From the NCBI GenBank assembly GCA_023053685.1, contig JALIGW010000062.1, forward strand, positions 2,468,604-2,532,603: a stretch of DNA of 64,000 bases. Reading direction: 5' to 3'. Numbering within the stretch: position 1 is the first letter of the stretch; every line of letters starts with the position of its first letter. Shown one piece after another: positions 9,700-57,209 of this stretch. The translations under genes and the position numbers were made by a program. This DNA is from Diadophis punctatus similis. Taxonomy: Eukaryota > Chordata > Lepidosauria > Squamata > Dipsadidae. Under the pieces are notes generated by a model. It saw only the letters and a list, made by a program, of their open reading frames with translations, did no database searches and was not told the origin of the DNA.

Positions 9700-12279
9700 T
9701 TATTGTTTATTTTCCATCCACTTATACCAATTGTCCCAAATTTTGTAATATTCTAAGTCTTCTTTATCTTGTATTTTCATTGTTAATCTGGACATTTCTG
9801 CGCAGTCTAGGATCTTAGTTATTAACATTGTGTTAGTGGGTATTATATCTGTTTTCCAGTGTTGTGCGTATAATATTCTGGCTGCTGTGATTATGTGAAG
9901 TATGAGATAGTGAGTTGGTTTATCTATTTTTATTTTCATTATGCCTAATAAGAAAGTTTCCGGTTTAAGATCTACCTTTTGTTTTGTAATCTCTTCAATC
10001 CACTTCTGTATTTTTTTCCAGTATTTTTTGATTTCTGAACATGTCCACCACATATGATAGTAAGTTCCGTACTCCTGTTTACACTTCCAACACTTCGGTG
10101 ACAAATGTGGAAACATTTTTGCCAGTCTTGCCGGGGGTAGGTGCCATCTGTAGAACATTTTGTACATATTTTCTTTGTAGGATGCGGCCATTGTCATTTT
10201 GTAATTTTGGTTCCATATTTGATCCCATAAATCTAATTCAATATTGTAGCCAAAATTTTGTGCCCATGTTATCATTACCTCTTTTACTACTTCCTCTTCC
10301 AATTTTACCTTGATAATACAATTATATAATTTTGATATTATTTTATCCTCCGGGCCCAGTAAGATTTTATCTAATTCTTGATTTTTTTCCTGAAAACCAA
10401 ATTGTAATATATCCTTTTTATATTTTTTCTGAATTTGTAAGTATGGCCACCAATCGATCTTTTTTCCTTGTAGTGCCAAATCATCTCTTGTTTTTAAATT
10501 ATTATGTTCATCTAATAGTTCGTTATAAGTGATTTTCTTGTTCAGGTCTAGCAAATTGGGGTATATTAGGGCTTCCATAGGAGATATCCATTTGGGCATT
10601 TGGATGTAGTGTTTGTGTTTAATTTCCAGCCAATCTTCCAGTAGTGTTCCTCTAACGTGGTGTCTTTGGAAGTATTTGTGTATATGATGTTTTCCCTCCC
10701 AAATAAAGTTGTGCCAGCCAATTTGTAGATCGTGCCCTTCAATTGTCAGAATTCTTTTATTTGTAAGTGTCACCCATTCTTTTATCCAGGTTATTGTTGC
10801 TGCTTGATGGTATGATTTCCAGTCTTGTAGTCCAAAGCCACCCCTTATTCTCTTATCATGTAATAGTTTTTTTTTAATTCTTGCTTTTTTTCCTGACCAG
10901 ATAAATTTCAATATTATTTTGTCTAAATCTGTATAGAATTTATTTCCTAATTTTGTTGGTGCGGTTTGGAATAAATATAACAATTTAGGTAGGACATTCA
11001 TTTTAATTGTGGCTATTTTTCCGATTAAAGAAATTTGTAATTTGGACCATAATTCCAAATCTTTTTGAATTTTATGTAGTAATTTAATGTAGTTATCTTC
11101 CTTTATTGTTGTACATTTAGCCGTTATCCAAATTCCTAAATATTTTATTTTTTTGGTTGTTTGAATCCCTAGAAGTTCCTCTAATTTCTTATCTTGTTTC
11201 TGTGAACAATTTTTAGTTATTATTTTTGTTTTGTCTTTATTAATTTTTAAGCCTGCCACCTTTCCAAATCTTTCAAGTTCCTTCATAATTTCGGGTCCGG
11301 AGCCTTGGGGATTTTCCAGAATGAAAACCATATCATCTGCGAATGCTTGTATCTTATATTCTTCCTTCCTAATTTTCAATCCTTCTATATCAGAGTTTTT
11401 CCTAATTTGATTTAACAGGGTTTCTAAAGCAAATATGAACAATAAAGGGGATAGAGGGCAACCCTGTCTTACGCCTTTTTTAATTTCTATTGAGTCAGTC
11501 ATATTGCCGTTAATTAGGATCCTTGCAATTTGTGTGGAGTATATGGTTTCTATTGTTTGAATAAATTTGTCGCCGAATTTCATATATTTTAATTGTGTAA
11601 TAAAAAATTTCCAGTCCAAATTGTCAAAGGCTTTCTGTGCATCGATGAATATTAGAGCCAATTGTTGATTAGAATAGGTTTCATAATATTCTAACACGTT
11701 CATTATCATTCTTGTATTGTTCCGAATTTGTCTTTTTGGGAGAAAGCCATTTTGATCCGAATGTATCATTTGATTTAGAATTATTTTTAATCTTTCTGCC
11801 AATATAGTTGAAAAAATTTTGTAATCCGAATTTAATAATGAGATTGGTCTATAGTTTTTTATCATTGTCCTGTCTGTATCTTCTTTTGGGATAAGGGTTA
11901 TGTATGTTTCTTCCCATGATTTTGGTATTTTGGCATGATTTAGTGCTTCGTTGTATAGTTCTAACATTTCATTTTCTAGAGTACTTTGAAATTTTTTGTA
12001 TATCTCCGCTGGAAGCCCATCTGGTCCAGGTGTTTTGTTGTTTTTTTGTTTTTTAATGGCCGTCCTTAATTCCTCAAGTGTGATTTCTTTATTTAATACT
12101 ACCCTTTTTTCCTCCGGCAAGACTGGTAAGTCTGTTGTGTCCAGGTATTCATGGATGTTTTCTTGTTGGATTTCTGTCCTTCCGTATAGAGCTGCGTAGA
12201 AGTCTTGGATTATCTTCTTTTTTTCTTCGGTTTCGTTGTGGAGCTTTCCCTCTTTGTCCTTGAGTTGTTGGATTGTGCT
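9700..12279 (-). pseudogene. L1 ORF2, reverse transcriptase half (after frameshift)
   Basis: From the frameshift the frame is open for about 860 codons to 9700. It shows KTPGPDGLPAEIY, the palm Asp (LIFIDAQKAFDNLDW), GVRQGCPLSPLLF, the catalytic AFADDMVFIL, the thumb, and a C-terminal Cys motif (CWKCKQEYGTYYHMWWTC). All reverse-transcriptase motifs are intact. Together with the endonuclease half it would make a protein of about 1,290 residues, normal for L1 ORF2p. Confidence 0.92.
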
Positions 12280-13502
12280 TTTGCTCTTTCTTTCCTAAGT
12301 TTATGGGCTAACCATCTTCCAGGTTTGTTTGCATGTTCGAAATAATTTTGCCTCATTCTTTTAATATTTTGGCTTATCTCCTCCTGGGTTTCCAAATTGA
12401 TTTTGTGTTTTATAAGGTCTCTTGCTTCTTTGTGCTTATGATTGGATGGGTCTTTTTGTAGTAAAGTTTCTTGTACTTTAAGTTTAGAGTTTAAATCCTC
12501 TAATTTAGCTTTTTTTTCCTTATTTTTCTTTATCGTATATGCTATAGTTAAGCCTCTAAAATAAGCTTTCATCGTGTCCCATGTATTTTGGGTTGAGGTT
12601 TGTTCTTTGATATTTTCTTTGAAGAAAAATTTTAATTCTTTTTCGATTTTTAGACAATATTCTTTTTCAGGTAAGATATTTGTGTTAAGAGACCAACGAC
12701 ATGCTTTTTTCCTCCGTCCTTTCAATCTTAATACCACTGGATGATGGTCAGCCCATTTGTTGGGTAGAATATCAATATAATCAACATCTATTATCATTTC
12801 AGAATTTGTCCAGATCATATCTATGCACGACCAAGATTGATGGGGGTTCGAGTAAAACGTGTATTGCTTTTTGGTTGGATTCAATTTCCTCCATATGTCT
12901 TTTAGGTCTAGTTCGCTAATCATATTGAAAAAGGTGTTTGGTAGTTGTCTTCTAATTTTTTTTCTGTTTATACCATTGTAGTCCATTTTATTGTCTACAA
13001 TCGCATTAAAGTCTCCTATGATGCAAATGTTTTCCCATTCTATATCCACTATTATTTTGTGTAATTTTGAATAGAATTTTTTTTGTTGTTTATTTGGTGC
13101 ATATATCGCGACAATCAGGATGCGTTTTTTCCCTATTTCTATTTCCACTATTAAGATCCTGCCTTCCTCGTCCGCATATATTAATTTTGAGTTTACGTGA
13201 CTTTTTATGTATATTGCAATTCCTCTTTTTTTTGTCTGCGGTAGGGCACAATATAATTTCCCTAGTTTTGGATAGTTTAATAATTTTTCAGCTTCTTTCT
13301 TTATGTGGACCTCTTGCATACATATTATATCTTTGTTTTGTTTCTTAAGGTCAAGCAATACACGTTTCCTCTTTGTAGGTGAGTTTAATCCATTGATATT
13401 TACTGATAATAAGTTAAGTTCTTGTTCCTTTTCCCTGTTACTTAGTAATTCCCTTCGAAAGCATCTCTGTTTGCGCTCTTGTCCTTGCTCTTGCTCCTTC
13501 AT
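12210..13502 (-). pseudogene. L1 ORF2, endonuclease half (before frameshift)
   Basis: This 430-residue frame holds the apurinic-type endonuclease: NINGL, the catalytic Glu in MQEVH, IIGDFNAI, SCIDMIW and ADHHPV (often SDHxP in other L1s). The first methionine (13502) lies 65 bases inside ORF1, and the domain proper starts about 28 residues later. After KLRKERA the frame goes wrong at an A run on the coding strand (tttt at 12279-12282 on +). One missing A would restore the reading into TIQQLKDKEG and the reverse transcriptase. It could be a real mutation or a homopolymer error. Confidence 0.9.
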
Positions 13503-14517
13503 GTTTCACTGTCCCGTTACTACCTCTTCTTTCTCGTTCCTCTCGTTGGTTGCTAGCTCCTAACTCCTCCAGGCTTCTAGTTGTTCTTATTTCTGAATTA
13601 CTTTGACTATCTTCTCCTTCTACTAATTGATCGTAAAATTCTTGTGCCTTCTCCACATTATCAATCTTATATTTCCTATCCCTCCACGTAATTAGCATTC
13701 CCTCCGGAATAAGCCATCTAAACATTATCTTATGTTTAAAGAGTTGTGCTGATAAAAAGTTATAAATTCTCCTTTTGTCTCTTATTCTTCGCGGTATTTG
13801 TTTAAGAATTAAGATTTCTTTTCCCATGTATGTTAGGGTATCATCTCTCACTGCATTGAGGATACCATCTCTCATTGCTCTTCTTAAGAATCTAACGTGC
13901 ACTTCTCTTGGATGTTTGTGTTTTCTAGCATAGCTAGTGTTGATTCTATAGATTTCATCTATTTCATTCATTACATATTCTCTGCTTCTGTCTAGTATTT
14001 TCCCTAGTATGTTAACCATTATTTCCAATAAGTTTTCGTCTTTAGTTTCTGTAATGTTTTGGAATCTTAAATAAAACATGGATTTCTCCATTTCTAGATG
14101 GGATATCGCGTCCTCTAGATTTTTGTTTATCTCTTCCAGTTTGTTGTCCGTTTTATCTTGTCTTTTCTCCACTTTATCTGTTCTTTCTACCACCTCTTGA
14201 ATCTGTTTCTGGCTAACTGCCAGTGCTGTTTGAATTACACTCACTCTATCATCCAGTTTTGTCATATTATTTTTTACCTCTGTCATTTCATTTTTCACCC
14301 CATCTAGTCTGTTTGATAAATTCTCTTGCATCTTTAGTATAATCTCTTGCAAAGATTGTATGGAGGTTTGTATGCCCTGCATCTCTGCACTTGAATTTGT
14401 TTTTTCAGTACTTGCAGCACTTGCGCCGCTTTCCTGTGGCTTTTGGCCTACTGAGGTTGGTGTTGCAGTCAGAGTTTTTTTACTCCCTTTTGTCAGAGTT
14501 GTCGTCATGGTAGACAT
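13438..14517 (-). CDS. L1 ORF1 protein (RNA-binding chaperone), intact
   Basis: The 359-residue frame is complete from ATG to stop. Residues about 50-160 form a long heptad coiled coil (IQSLQEIILKMQENLSNRL through NKLEEINKNLEDAISHLE). It is followed by an RRM-like domain (MFYLRFQNI) and the C-terminal domain (REVHVRFLRRAMRDGIL). The order is that of vertebrate L1 ORF1p, which trimerises and coats L1 RNA. The first 45 residues are Thr/Ser/Ala-rich and likely disordered. The 3' end overlaps ORF2. Confidence 0.93.
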   Translation of the reverse strand: MSTMTTTLTKGSKKTLTATPTSVGQKPQESGASAASTEKTNSSAEMQGIQTSIQSLQEIILKMQENLSNRLDGVKNEMTEVKNNMTKLDDRVSVIQTALAVSQKQIQEVVERTDKVEKRQDKTDNKLEEINKNLEDAISHLEMEKSMFYLRFQNITETKDENLLEIMVNILGKILDRSREYVMNEIDEIYRINTSYARKHKHPREVHVRFLRRAMRDGILNAVRDDTLTYMGKEILILKQIPRRIRDKRRIYNFLSAQLFKHKIMFRWLIPEGMLITWRDRKYKIDNVEKAQEFYDQLVEGEDSQSNSEIRTTRSLEELGASNQREERERRGSNGTVKHEGARARTRAQTEMLSKGITK

Positions 14518-15710
14518 TTAGATTCTCTTAAATATATTCAGTAATGACACAGAAGCAATCTATAATCGTTATAGTCACAATCACAGTTTGTAGTAGTATT
14601 TATATCTAACAGTTATTTATCTAGATCTTAGATTTAATATTGTTTATCAATACTCTATATCTATTTTTTTAAAGAGATAGGTAGCTATATATATCCGTAT
14701 AAATCTATAAATCTATGTGAGAATATAATCAAATATTTAAATATAATTATACAGTTATAATGTTATTATAATATAATTTTTAGTTGTAAATATTGTTATA
14801 TATATATATCTTTACAGATGTGACACAATCAACTAAATAATCCTTAATTAAAGTTCTATATAGTAATGTATAATAGAGTATCTTTGCTTATTAAGAGGAG
14901 ATAGAGGAGAAACGATGAGGGGGAAAAAAGAGAAGATCTATAGTGCAAAAAGCAAAAAAAGAAAAGAGAGAAAAATTGAGGTTCTTGATTTTGAAGTCCA
15001 ACCTTTTCACAAAGTTAAGTCCGGTCTTCTTGCTACTTGTCTTTCTCCGTTCTAATATCACTGAATTTCCAAAATGGAGTCTCTTTATTTATTTATTTAC
15101 TATTCGAGATCCTCTTGCCACTTTTCTCCGACTTTCGCCCTCTAATTGTCTCCCGACTTTCAATCAGTCTCAAACTCTGTCTCAATCACTTTCCTTTCCT
15201 TTCCTTTCCTTTCCCAACTCTCCCTCGCATCCAAGAAAAACAAAAGTCACACTTGTCTCCGCTGCTCGATCCTTCCAACACTTCCTCTGTCCCGTCTCGT
15301 CACTTACTTTACTTTCTCTCCGTTCCCGTCATAAATTCGCCGCTATATAGTCCTCTCCGGATCTCTTTTAAGTTTTTTTTCCCTTTCTGGTTTATTTCTC
15401 ACGATAAAGAAGCTTTCTTGATTTTCGAAATAAAGTTTTCACGATACGTCTCGCTGTTCTATTTCCGCCTTCCTCCTTGTCAGGCTGACAGCCACGTCTT
15501 TGGGTCGGCCATTGAATGGCCGATCACTTTCTTGCTCGATCTGAGGGTACCTCTCGCTCTGTACGAAGATCGCCTTTCTTCCCCAGCCGCTCCGAGGTCG
15601 CCCCTCTCTATCAGTGCTCTTTCCCAGAGCCGACCTTGCCTCAATCGGCCACAAAAGCAAGAAATACCGGGCGCGCCAGACGGAGCTCCGTCGGCTTGCT
15701 CGCACCGGCG

Positions 15711-15718
15711 TGACGTCA
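15711..15718. promoter_or_regulatory. CRE/ATF palindrome in L1 5' UTR
   Basis: The sequence tgacgtca is a perfect cAMP-response element 14 bases inside the 5' end of the L1, in a locally CpG-rich segment (ggcgcgcc at 15670-15677). Its place at the very 5' end suits an internal promoter; function is inferred. Confidence 0.6.
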
Positions 15719-15746
15719 GCGCCGGAAGTCTCTCTAATATTTTTTT

Positions 15747-16075
15747 ATTACATTTTCCTCTGTGGGAATCTCTTCACTTTTCCATTGTTGTGAAAACACA
15801 ATTCTAACTGCTGTTAACACATGTAAAATTAAATATCTATTCCCTTTATTGTATTTTTCCGGCAAAATGCCCAACAAAAATATTTCTGAATATTTTAAAT
15901 CTATATGTTGTTTTACCATTTTTTCCAGCCATTTATGTATTTTTGTCCAATATTTTTTTGCCTTTGGGCATGTCAAAAAATATATTTGATTTTTGAAAAT
16001 GCATGGTAACTTGCCTGCAGGTGATACCCAGGCTTCATCTTCTAGACAGGGCATTATGACAACATTTTCTTATTG
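15747..16075 (-). mobile_element. Older L1 copy, 5' part of the remnant
   Basis: The - strand frame (SPAGKLPCIFKNQIYFLTCPK, KKYWTKIHKWLEKMVKQHIDL, LILHVLTAVRIVFSQQWK) aligns with the C-terminal ORF2 of the intact L1 (KKYWKKIQKWIEEITKQKVDL, LILHIITAARILYAQHWK). It stops at the target duplication and resumes at 9229, apart from one A in a homopolymer. Confidence 0.88.
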
Positions 16076-16660
16076 ATTATTTTCTTACAGTTTGCTCCCT
16101 TATAATTTTTTTCTTCCGACTGTTTTTCCACAAGTTCAGGCTCAGCCTTTTTTTCCCAGATCAACCAAATGTTGATTTATTGGTTGTGTCAGAAATTTAC
16201 TGACCTCTTGGTCACCTGAGTCTGACTTTCTGGGCTGAGAGAGAGAGAGCAACTGACCCAAAGTCACCCAGCTGTCATGTCAAGGCGGGACTAGAATTCA
16301 CAGTCTCCTGGTTTCTAGCTTGGTGCCTTAACCATTAGACTAAATTGGTTCTCATCAAATACGTTACTATTATTTCTATATTCTTTCATTGACAGAATCA
16401 GGTTGCTGGGTGCTAGCCAGTGTATTACCCTTATTCCCAGGACATCCATTTTTCCATGTGTCTTGCCCATCTCTAAAAACTGTCCTGCAGTGTCAGGACT
16501 GACTCGGGGATTCTTTGCCCCCTCAGACCCCCTCGGACCCTTTGATTAAAGGTTTTCAGCCCTTCATGGTTTCCAGGGTCTGCCTGACCTTCTGCACTGC
16601 TGGTCCAGAGTCATACAAACCCATGTCACTGTCCAGACTCCATTAGAGATGAATGGCTAA
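16076..16660. other. Unassigned intron-like stretch
   Basis: No exon was found here. A segment around 16215-16350 (tgacccaaagtcacccagct, gggactagaattcacagtct cc) resembles an old SINE on the - strand, but the copy is too worn to name. Confidence 0.4.
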
Positions 16661-16664
16661 TAAA

Positions 16665-17045
16665 TAGATACAGATTAACAGTGTTGGAAGGAACATTGAA
16701 GGTCATCTAGTCCACACACACCCCACCCAAGCTGGAGACCGTACACCAGGGGTGAAATTCAGCAGGTTCTGACAGGTTCTGGAGAACCGGTAGCAGAAAT
16801 TTTGAGTAGTTCAGAGATACCACTGCTGGCTGGCCCCAGAGTGGGGAGGGAATGGAGATTTTGCAGTATCCTTCCCCTGCCACGCCCACCAAGCCACACC
16901 CACAGAACCAGTAGGGGAAAATTTTGAATTTCACTCCTGCCATACACCATTTCTGACAGATGGCATCCAGTCTCTTCTTGAAAGCTTCCAGTGATGAAGC
17001 TCCCACAACTTCTGAAGGAACAGATATCAATGTTTTTCCTTCCAA
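16665..17045 (-). mobile_element. CR1 LINE 3' fragment interrupted by a hAT MITE
   Basis: The words gttggaaggaacattgaagg tcatctagtcca and gatggcatccagtctcttct tgaaagcttccagtgatgaa are the reverse of the CR1 3' end. The copy is cut at 16747-16939 by a hAT element. Confidence 0.75.
16747..16939. mobile_element. hAT MITE, 193 bp, inside CR1
   Basis: Ends caggggtgaaattc and gaatttcactcctg are inverted repeats. Flanks ccgtacac (16739-16746) and ccatacac (16940-16947) form an 8-bp duplication with one mismatch. A copy of the same family lies at 42968-43147 with the same interior (attttgcagtatccttcccc tgccacgccca). Confidence 0.85.
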
Positions 17046-17387
17046 ACAAAGCTGAATAGGGAAAATTTTCCCATCAATAAATACAGGATTAAACATCACC
17101 AAGTACAGAATTAAACCACCAAAATCCAGTTTTAGACCAAAAGTCAGAAAGGGTATGTAAACTCACGTTTGAATGTCAATCTTCCTAGCTAGGCAAGAAG
17201 CCTTGCTGAATGTCACTCATCTTGGTTCCTTGTCATTAAAAGCTTCTTTCCGGCAGTTCTGTTCTGGAAGAACTCCAACAGAGGAGTATTTCCTCCCAAC
17301 AGCAGTGTAAAAGGCTTAAAACAACCCTTTCCCTCTAAGAAATTCAAGCAAAGAAAAAAAAAACCTCCGGAGACAGTAAGTCTAGGC
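17046..17387. other. Unassigned stretch
   Basis: Nothing recognisable as exon or repeat was found; an A-run lies near 17353. Confidence 0.35.
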
Positions 17388-17577
17388 CAGTGGTGGGTTG
17401 CTGCCGGTTTGGACCGGTTCGCCCGAACTGGTGGCAGAAATTTGCCCCTGCTCGCTAAACGGGCAGCGATGGCCGGCTGTCTAGGCCCCCGAACCAGTCC
17501 TCTGGTCACCGCTTCTGGAAAATGTGCACTTCCGCCACGATGCGAACCGGTAGGGAAAGTAGTGGAACCAACCCCTG
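17388..17577. mobile_element. hAT MITE, 190 bp, perfect 8-bp TSD
   Basis: The element starts cagtggtgggttg and ends ccaacccctg, with the duplication gtctaggc at 17380-17387 and 17578-17585. The interior is GC-rich and repeats the motif accggt/ctggtt near both ends. A related worn fragment may lie at 17735-17810. Confidence 0.85.
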
Positions 17578-18239
17578 GTCTAGGCGTACTGCCAAGAATG
17601 TAATAAGGGTTAACGGAGAGGCAGTTTCTGTAAGCAGGGTTAGGGTTAGGCTATAGAAATAACACCAGAATGTTGTAATTCCTTACAGGATTAACCCTGT
17701 AAAGTGGAAAAAACAAAAGGAGATTTCTTCTAACAACCGGTTCTCCGAACTGCTTAGAAAACTAACAGCCGGTTCTAGAGAACCTGTTAGAACCGGTAGA
17801 ATCCCACCTTTCAAGCAAAAATGCTGTTTTCAGTCTCTGTGTATGAGGCACTTTCCTTGATATGTTGGCTAGATGGCTCAGGGATGGTGACCCGCAATGG
17901 GAGCTGCTCTTTGGCTCTGAATGGGGCTCCACTGGGGTCCCCCTCTGGCCAAGCCATGGCCTTGGACTCTTTCATGCGCACTTTTCTTTTTATCACACGC
18001 TTTTTATCACACGCTTTTCTGGCTCTATTAACTCAGAGGAGCCTTGGTGGCAGCTGCTGTGCGCTGAGCTTGGCCAGCCATGCGTGCCCAGGCTTCAAGA
18101 TGCCCTGAGAAGCTGCCAGGCAGGAAGTGGCTTCGATGGCCGGGTGCCAAATGCGGATCAGCCTCTGAATATCAATTCTCCTGCTGCGTGTGGGGAGGGG
18201 GAAAACATTTCATCACGGATCCCTAGCTTTGAAATCCTT
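17578..18239. other. Intron-like stretch, nothing assigned
   Basis: Open frames on both strands lack family motifs. A ttagggttagg pair at 17640-17651 is too short to matter. Confidence 0.35.
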
Positions 18240-18415
18240 TCCCTTACCCCTTCTCCTTTCCTTTCCTTTCCCTTCGCTTCCTTTCCTTCCTTTCCTTTCC
18301 TTCCCCCTTCCTTTCCCTTCCTTTCCTTTCCCTTCCTTTCCTTTCTTCCTTCCCCCTTCCCCTTTCCTTTCCTCCCTCCCTCCCTCCTTCCTTCTTTTCT
18401 TCCTTCCTTTGGATG
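18240..18415 (+). repeat. Polypyrimidine tract (CCTTT/CCTT)n
   Basis: About 175 bp of almost pure C/T, made of cctttcctt-type units. On the other strand it is pure purine, which produces long Lys/Glu/Gly open frames that are not genes. Mirror-repeat stretches could form triplex DNA. Confidence 0.9.
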
Positions 18416-19249
18416 AATGGAAACTCTTTTGAGACAGAAAATAGATTCTTCCCTCCAACACTTTAACAATATGCCTGCTCTCCCCCTTCCCCATCATTCT
18501 GGGCCTCAATGTCCACAGTTATTCCTTCTGCCCATCTCATCCATCCCTCTGGTTGACCCTCTCCCAGCAACTCCCCCTTTCACTTGGGGAAGGGGGGCTG
18601 GAGCAGGTGAGAGTTGTGCCACCTCTTGAGGTCCGGGCAGTTAGCTTTCATTAAAGGAAACAAGGTGTTCCCCCCACCACCACAACCCAGGATCAGGGCC
18701 ATCCTGAGCCCCGAGCTGTAGGACACATAACCTAGCCAGGGTGAGGGGAGGAGAAGGGGGAGCATCCCCCCCTTGCTCCTCCTTTCTTCTTCTACCTTCT
18801 TGGAGGGAGTCTGGCCCAACCAGGTAGGCTTCTCTGCTGGCATTTTTCTGTCTCTGGAAGGGAGTTTGGAGCCCCCCCCCCTTTTGGGGAAGTGGAGAAA
18901 AAGCAGGAGGAAGACTTATAGGACTCTGGTGCTGCCTTCCAGATGTGAACAGAAGGCCATGATGATCCTGGCTAAATCCTGGCTAAAGGCTAGATGAATG
19001 TGTCTCAGCTGGACTTCAGCTCCCAGAGTCCCCCAGCCAGCATTCCGGGGAATTATGAGAATTGGTGTCCAATCTCCAAGGTTGAGAAACGCAGCTCTAG
19101 GCCATCCGTGTCCAGTTCCATCTTGTGTTTTCAGAGTTTCTACAGAGATCCCTTCTTGGGCTGAATGGCCAGGTGCTCGCATACATTGGCCTGTGGTCCA
19201 TTGCCCTGCAGCCTGTAGCTAGGGAGAGTTTGGGGGCATCAACTTCTGT
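18416..19249. other. Intron-like stretch with hAT-like scrap at 19005-19106
   Basis: The words cttcagctcccagag, cccagccagcattcc and ccaaggttgagaaacgcag at 19012-19099 are shared in part with the palindromic element at 63672-63815 and are common in squamate hAT MITEs. The rest is unassigned. Confidence 0.4.
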
Positions 19250-19475
19250 GCAGTGGCCTAGAGGTGGAGCTCTCTCGCCTCACAATCGGGAGGCTGTGAG
19301 TTCGATCCTAGGTAGCGGCAGATATTTCTCTCTCTGGGCAAAATGGGTAAATATCAGCTGCGAACTCTGCATTGGCGACAGGAAGGGCATCCGGCCAGTA
19401 AACACTCAGCTCCATTCAGTTGCCCCAACTCCACCCCGATGCAAGGGATTACGGGGTCATTAAAAGATCAACCAA
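19250..19475 (+). mobile_element. tRNA-derived SINE (family B)
   Basis: The head cagtggcctagaggtggagc ... gtgagttcgatcctag has a B-box-like gttcgatcc. The body has gcgacaggaagggcatccgg cc and agtaaacactcagctccatt cagttgcccc. Other copies are at 20920-21125 (+) and 49006-49245 (-). Its head is also fused to a CR1 tail at 30833-30992. Confidence 0.8.
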
Positions 19476-19791
19476 CTTCTGTGGTGAGGCAAGCCATGGT
19501 TCTCTGAGTGATGCTGATGATGGGGATTGTAGTCCAAGTTCAATGCCACTTTTTAGCCAGACATCTGCTGCATGTTAACAGGCTGGAGGCCGCCACTATC
19601 TCGGTCATGTAGACTCAGGGCATGAAGGACTATGCAGCCTCAGGCCAGAAGGCCATCCGAGCAAGAGACGGTGGTCACATCCTTTGCAGGTGAAACGAAG
19701 CGTCTCAGGCCTCACCTCAGGTGTCTTTTGATAAAGAGCAGGTTGTAAATTCTGATCTTGAACTTTCTCTTTTTTCTCTTTTTTCAACCAG

Positions 19792-57209
<37,418 letters not shown>

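Larger units (their letters stand above)
9229..15732 (-). mobile_element. Full-length L1 non-LTR retrotransposon, about 6.5 kb
   Basis: Reading on the - strand: 5' UTR 15732-14518 with a GC-rich start and a palindromic CRE (tgacgtca, 15711-15718); ORF1 14517-13438; ORF2 from about 13500 to 9700, with one frameshift; 3' UTR with (CA)n near 9477-9511; an aataaa signal about 9240 and a poly(A) end. The 14-bp target duplication tctaatattttttt is at 9215-9228 and 15733-15746. The target was an older L1 whose ORF2 continues across the insertion. It is the youngest-looking autonomous element in the window. Confidence 0.93.

Noticed and set aside
17637..17651. Telomere-like ttagggttagg
   Set aside because: Only two units; expected by chance in such a window.
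18158..18509. Lys/Glu/Gly-rich - strand frames (also 43244-43724)
   Set aside because: They come from pure polypurine strands of the CCTTT and CCTT repeats.
1..19791. The upstream VAV2 exons encoding the start and most of the CH domain
   Set aside because: I looked for the FDLFDVRDFGK and MSQFLCLKNIR segments and found none; they probably lie to the left of the window.
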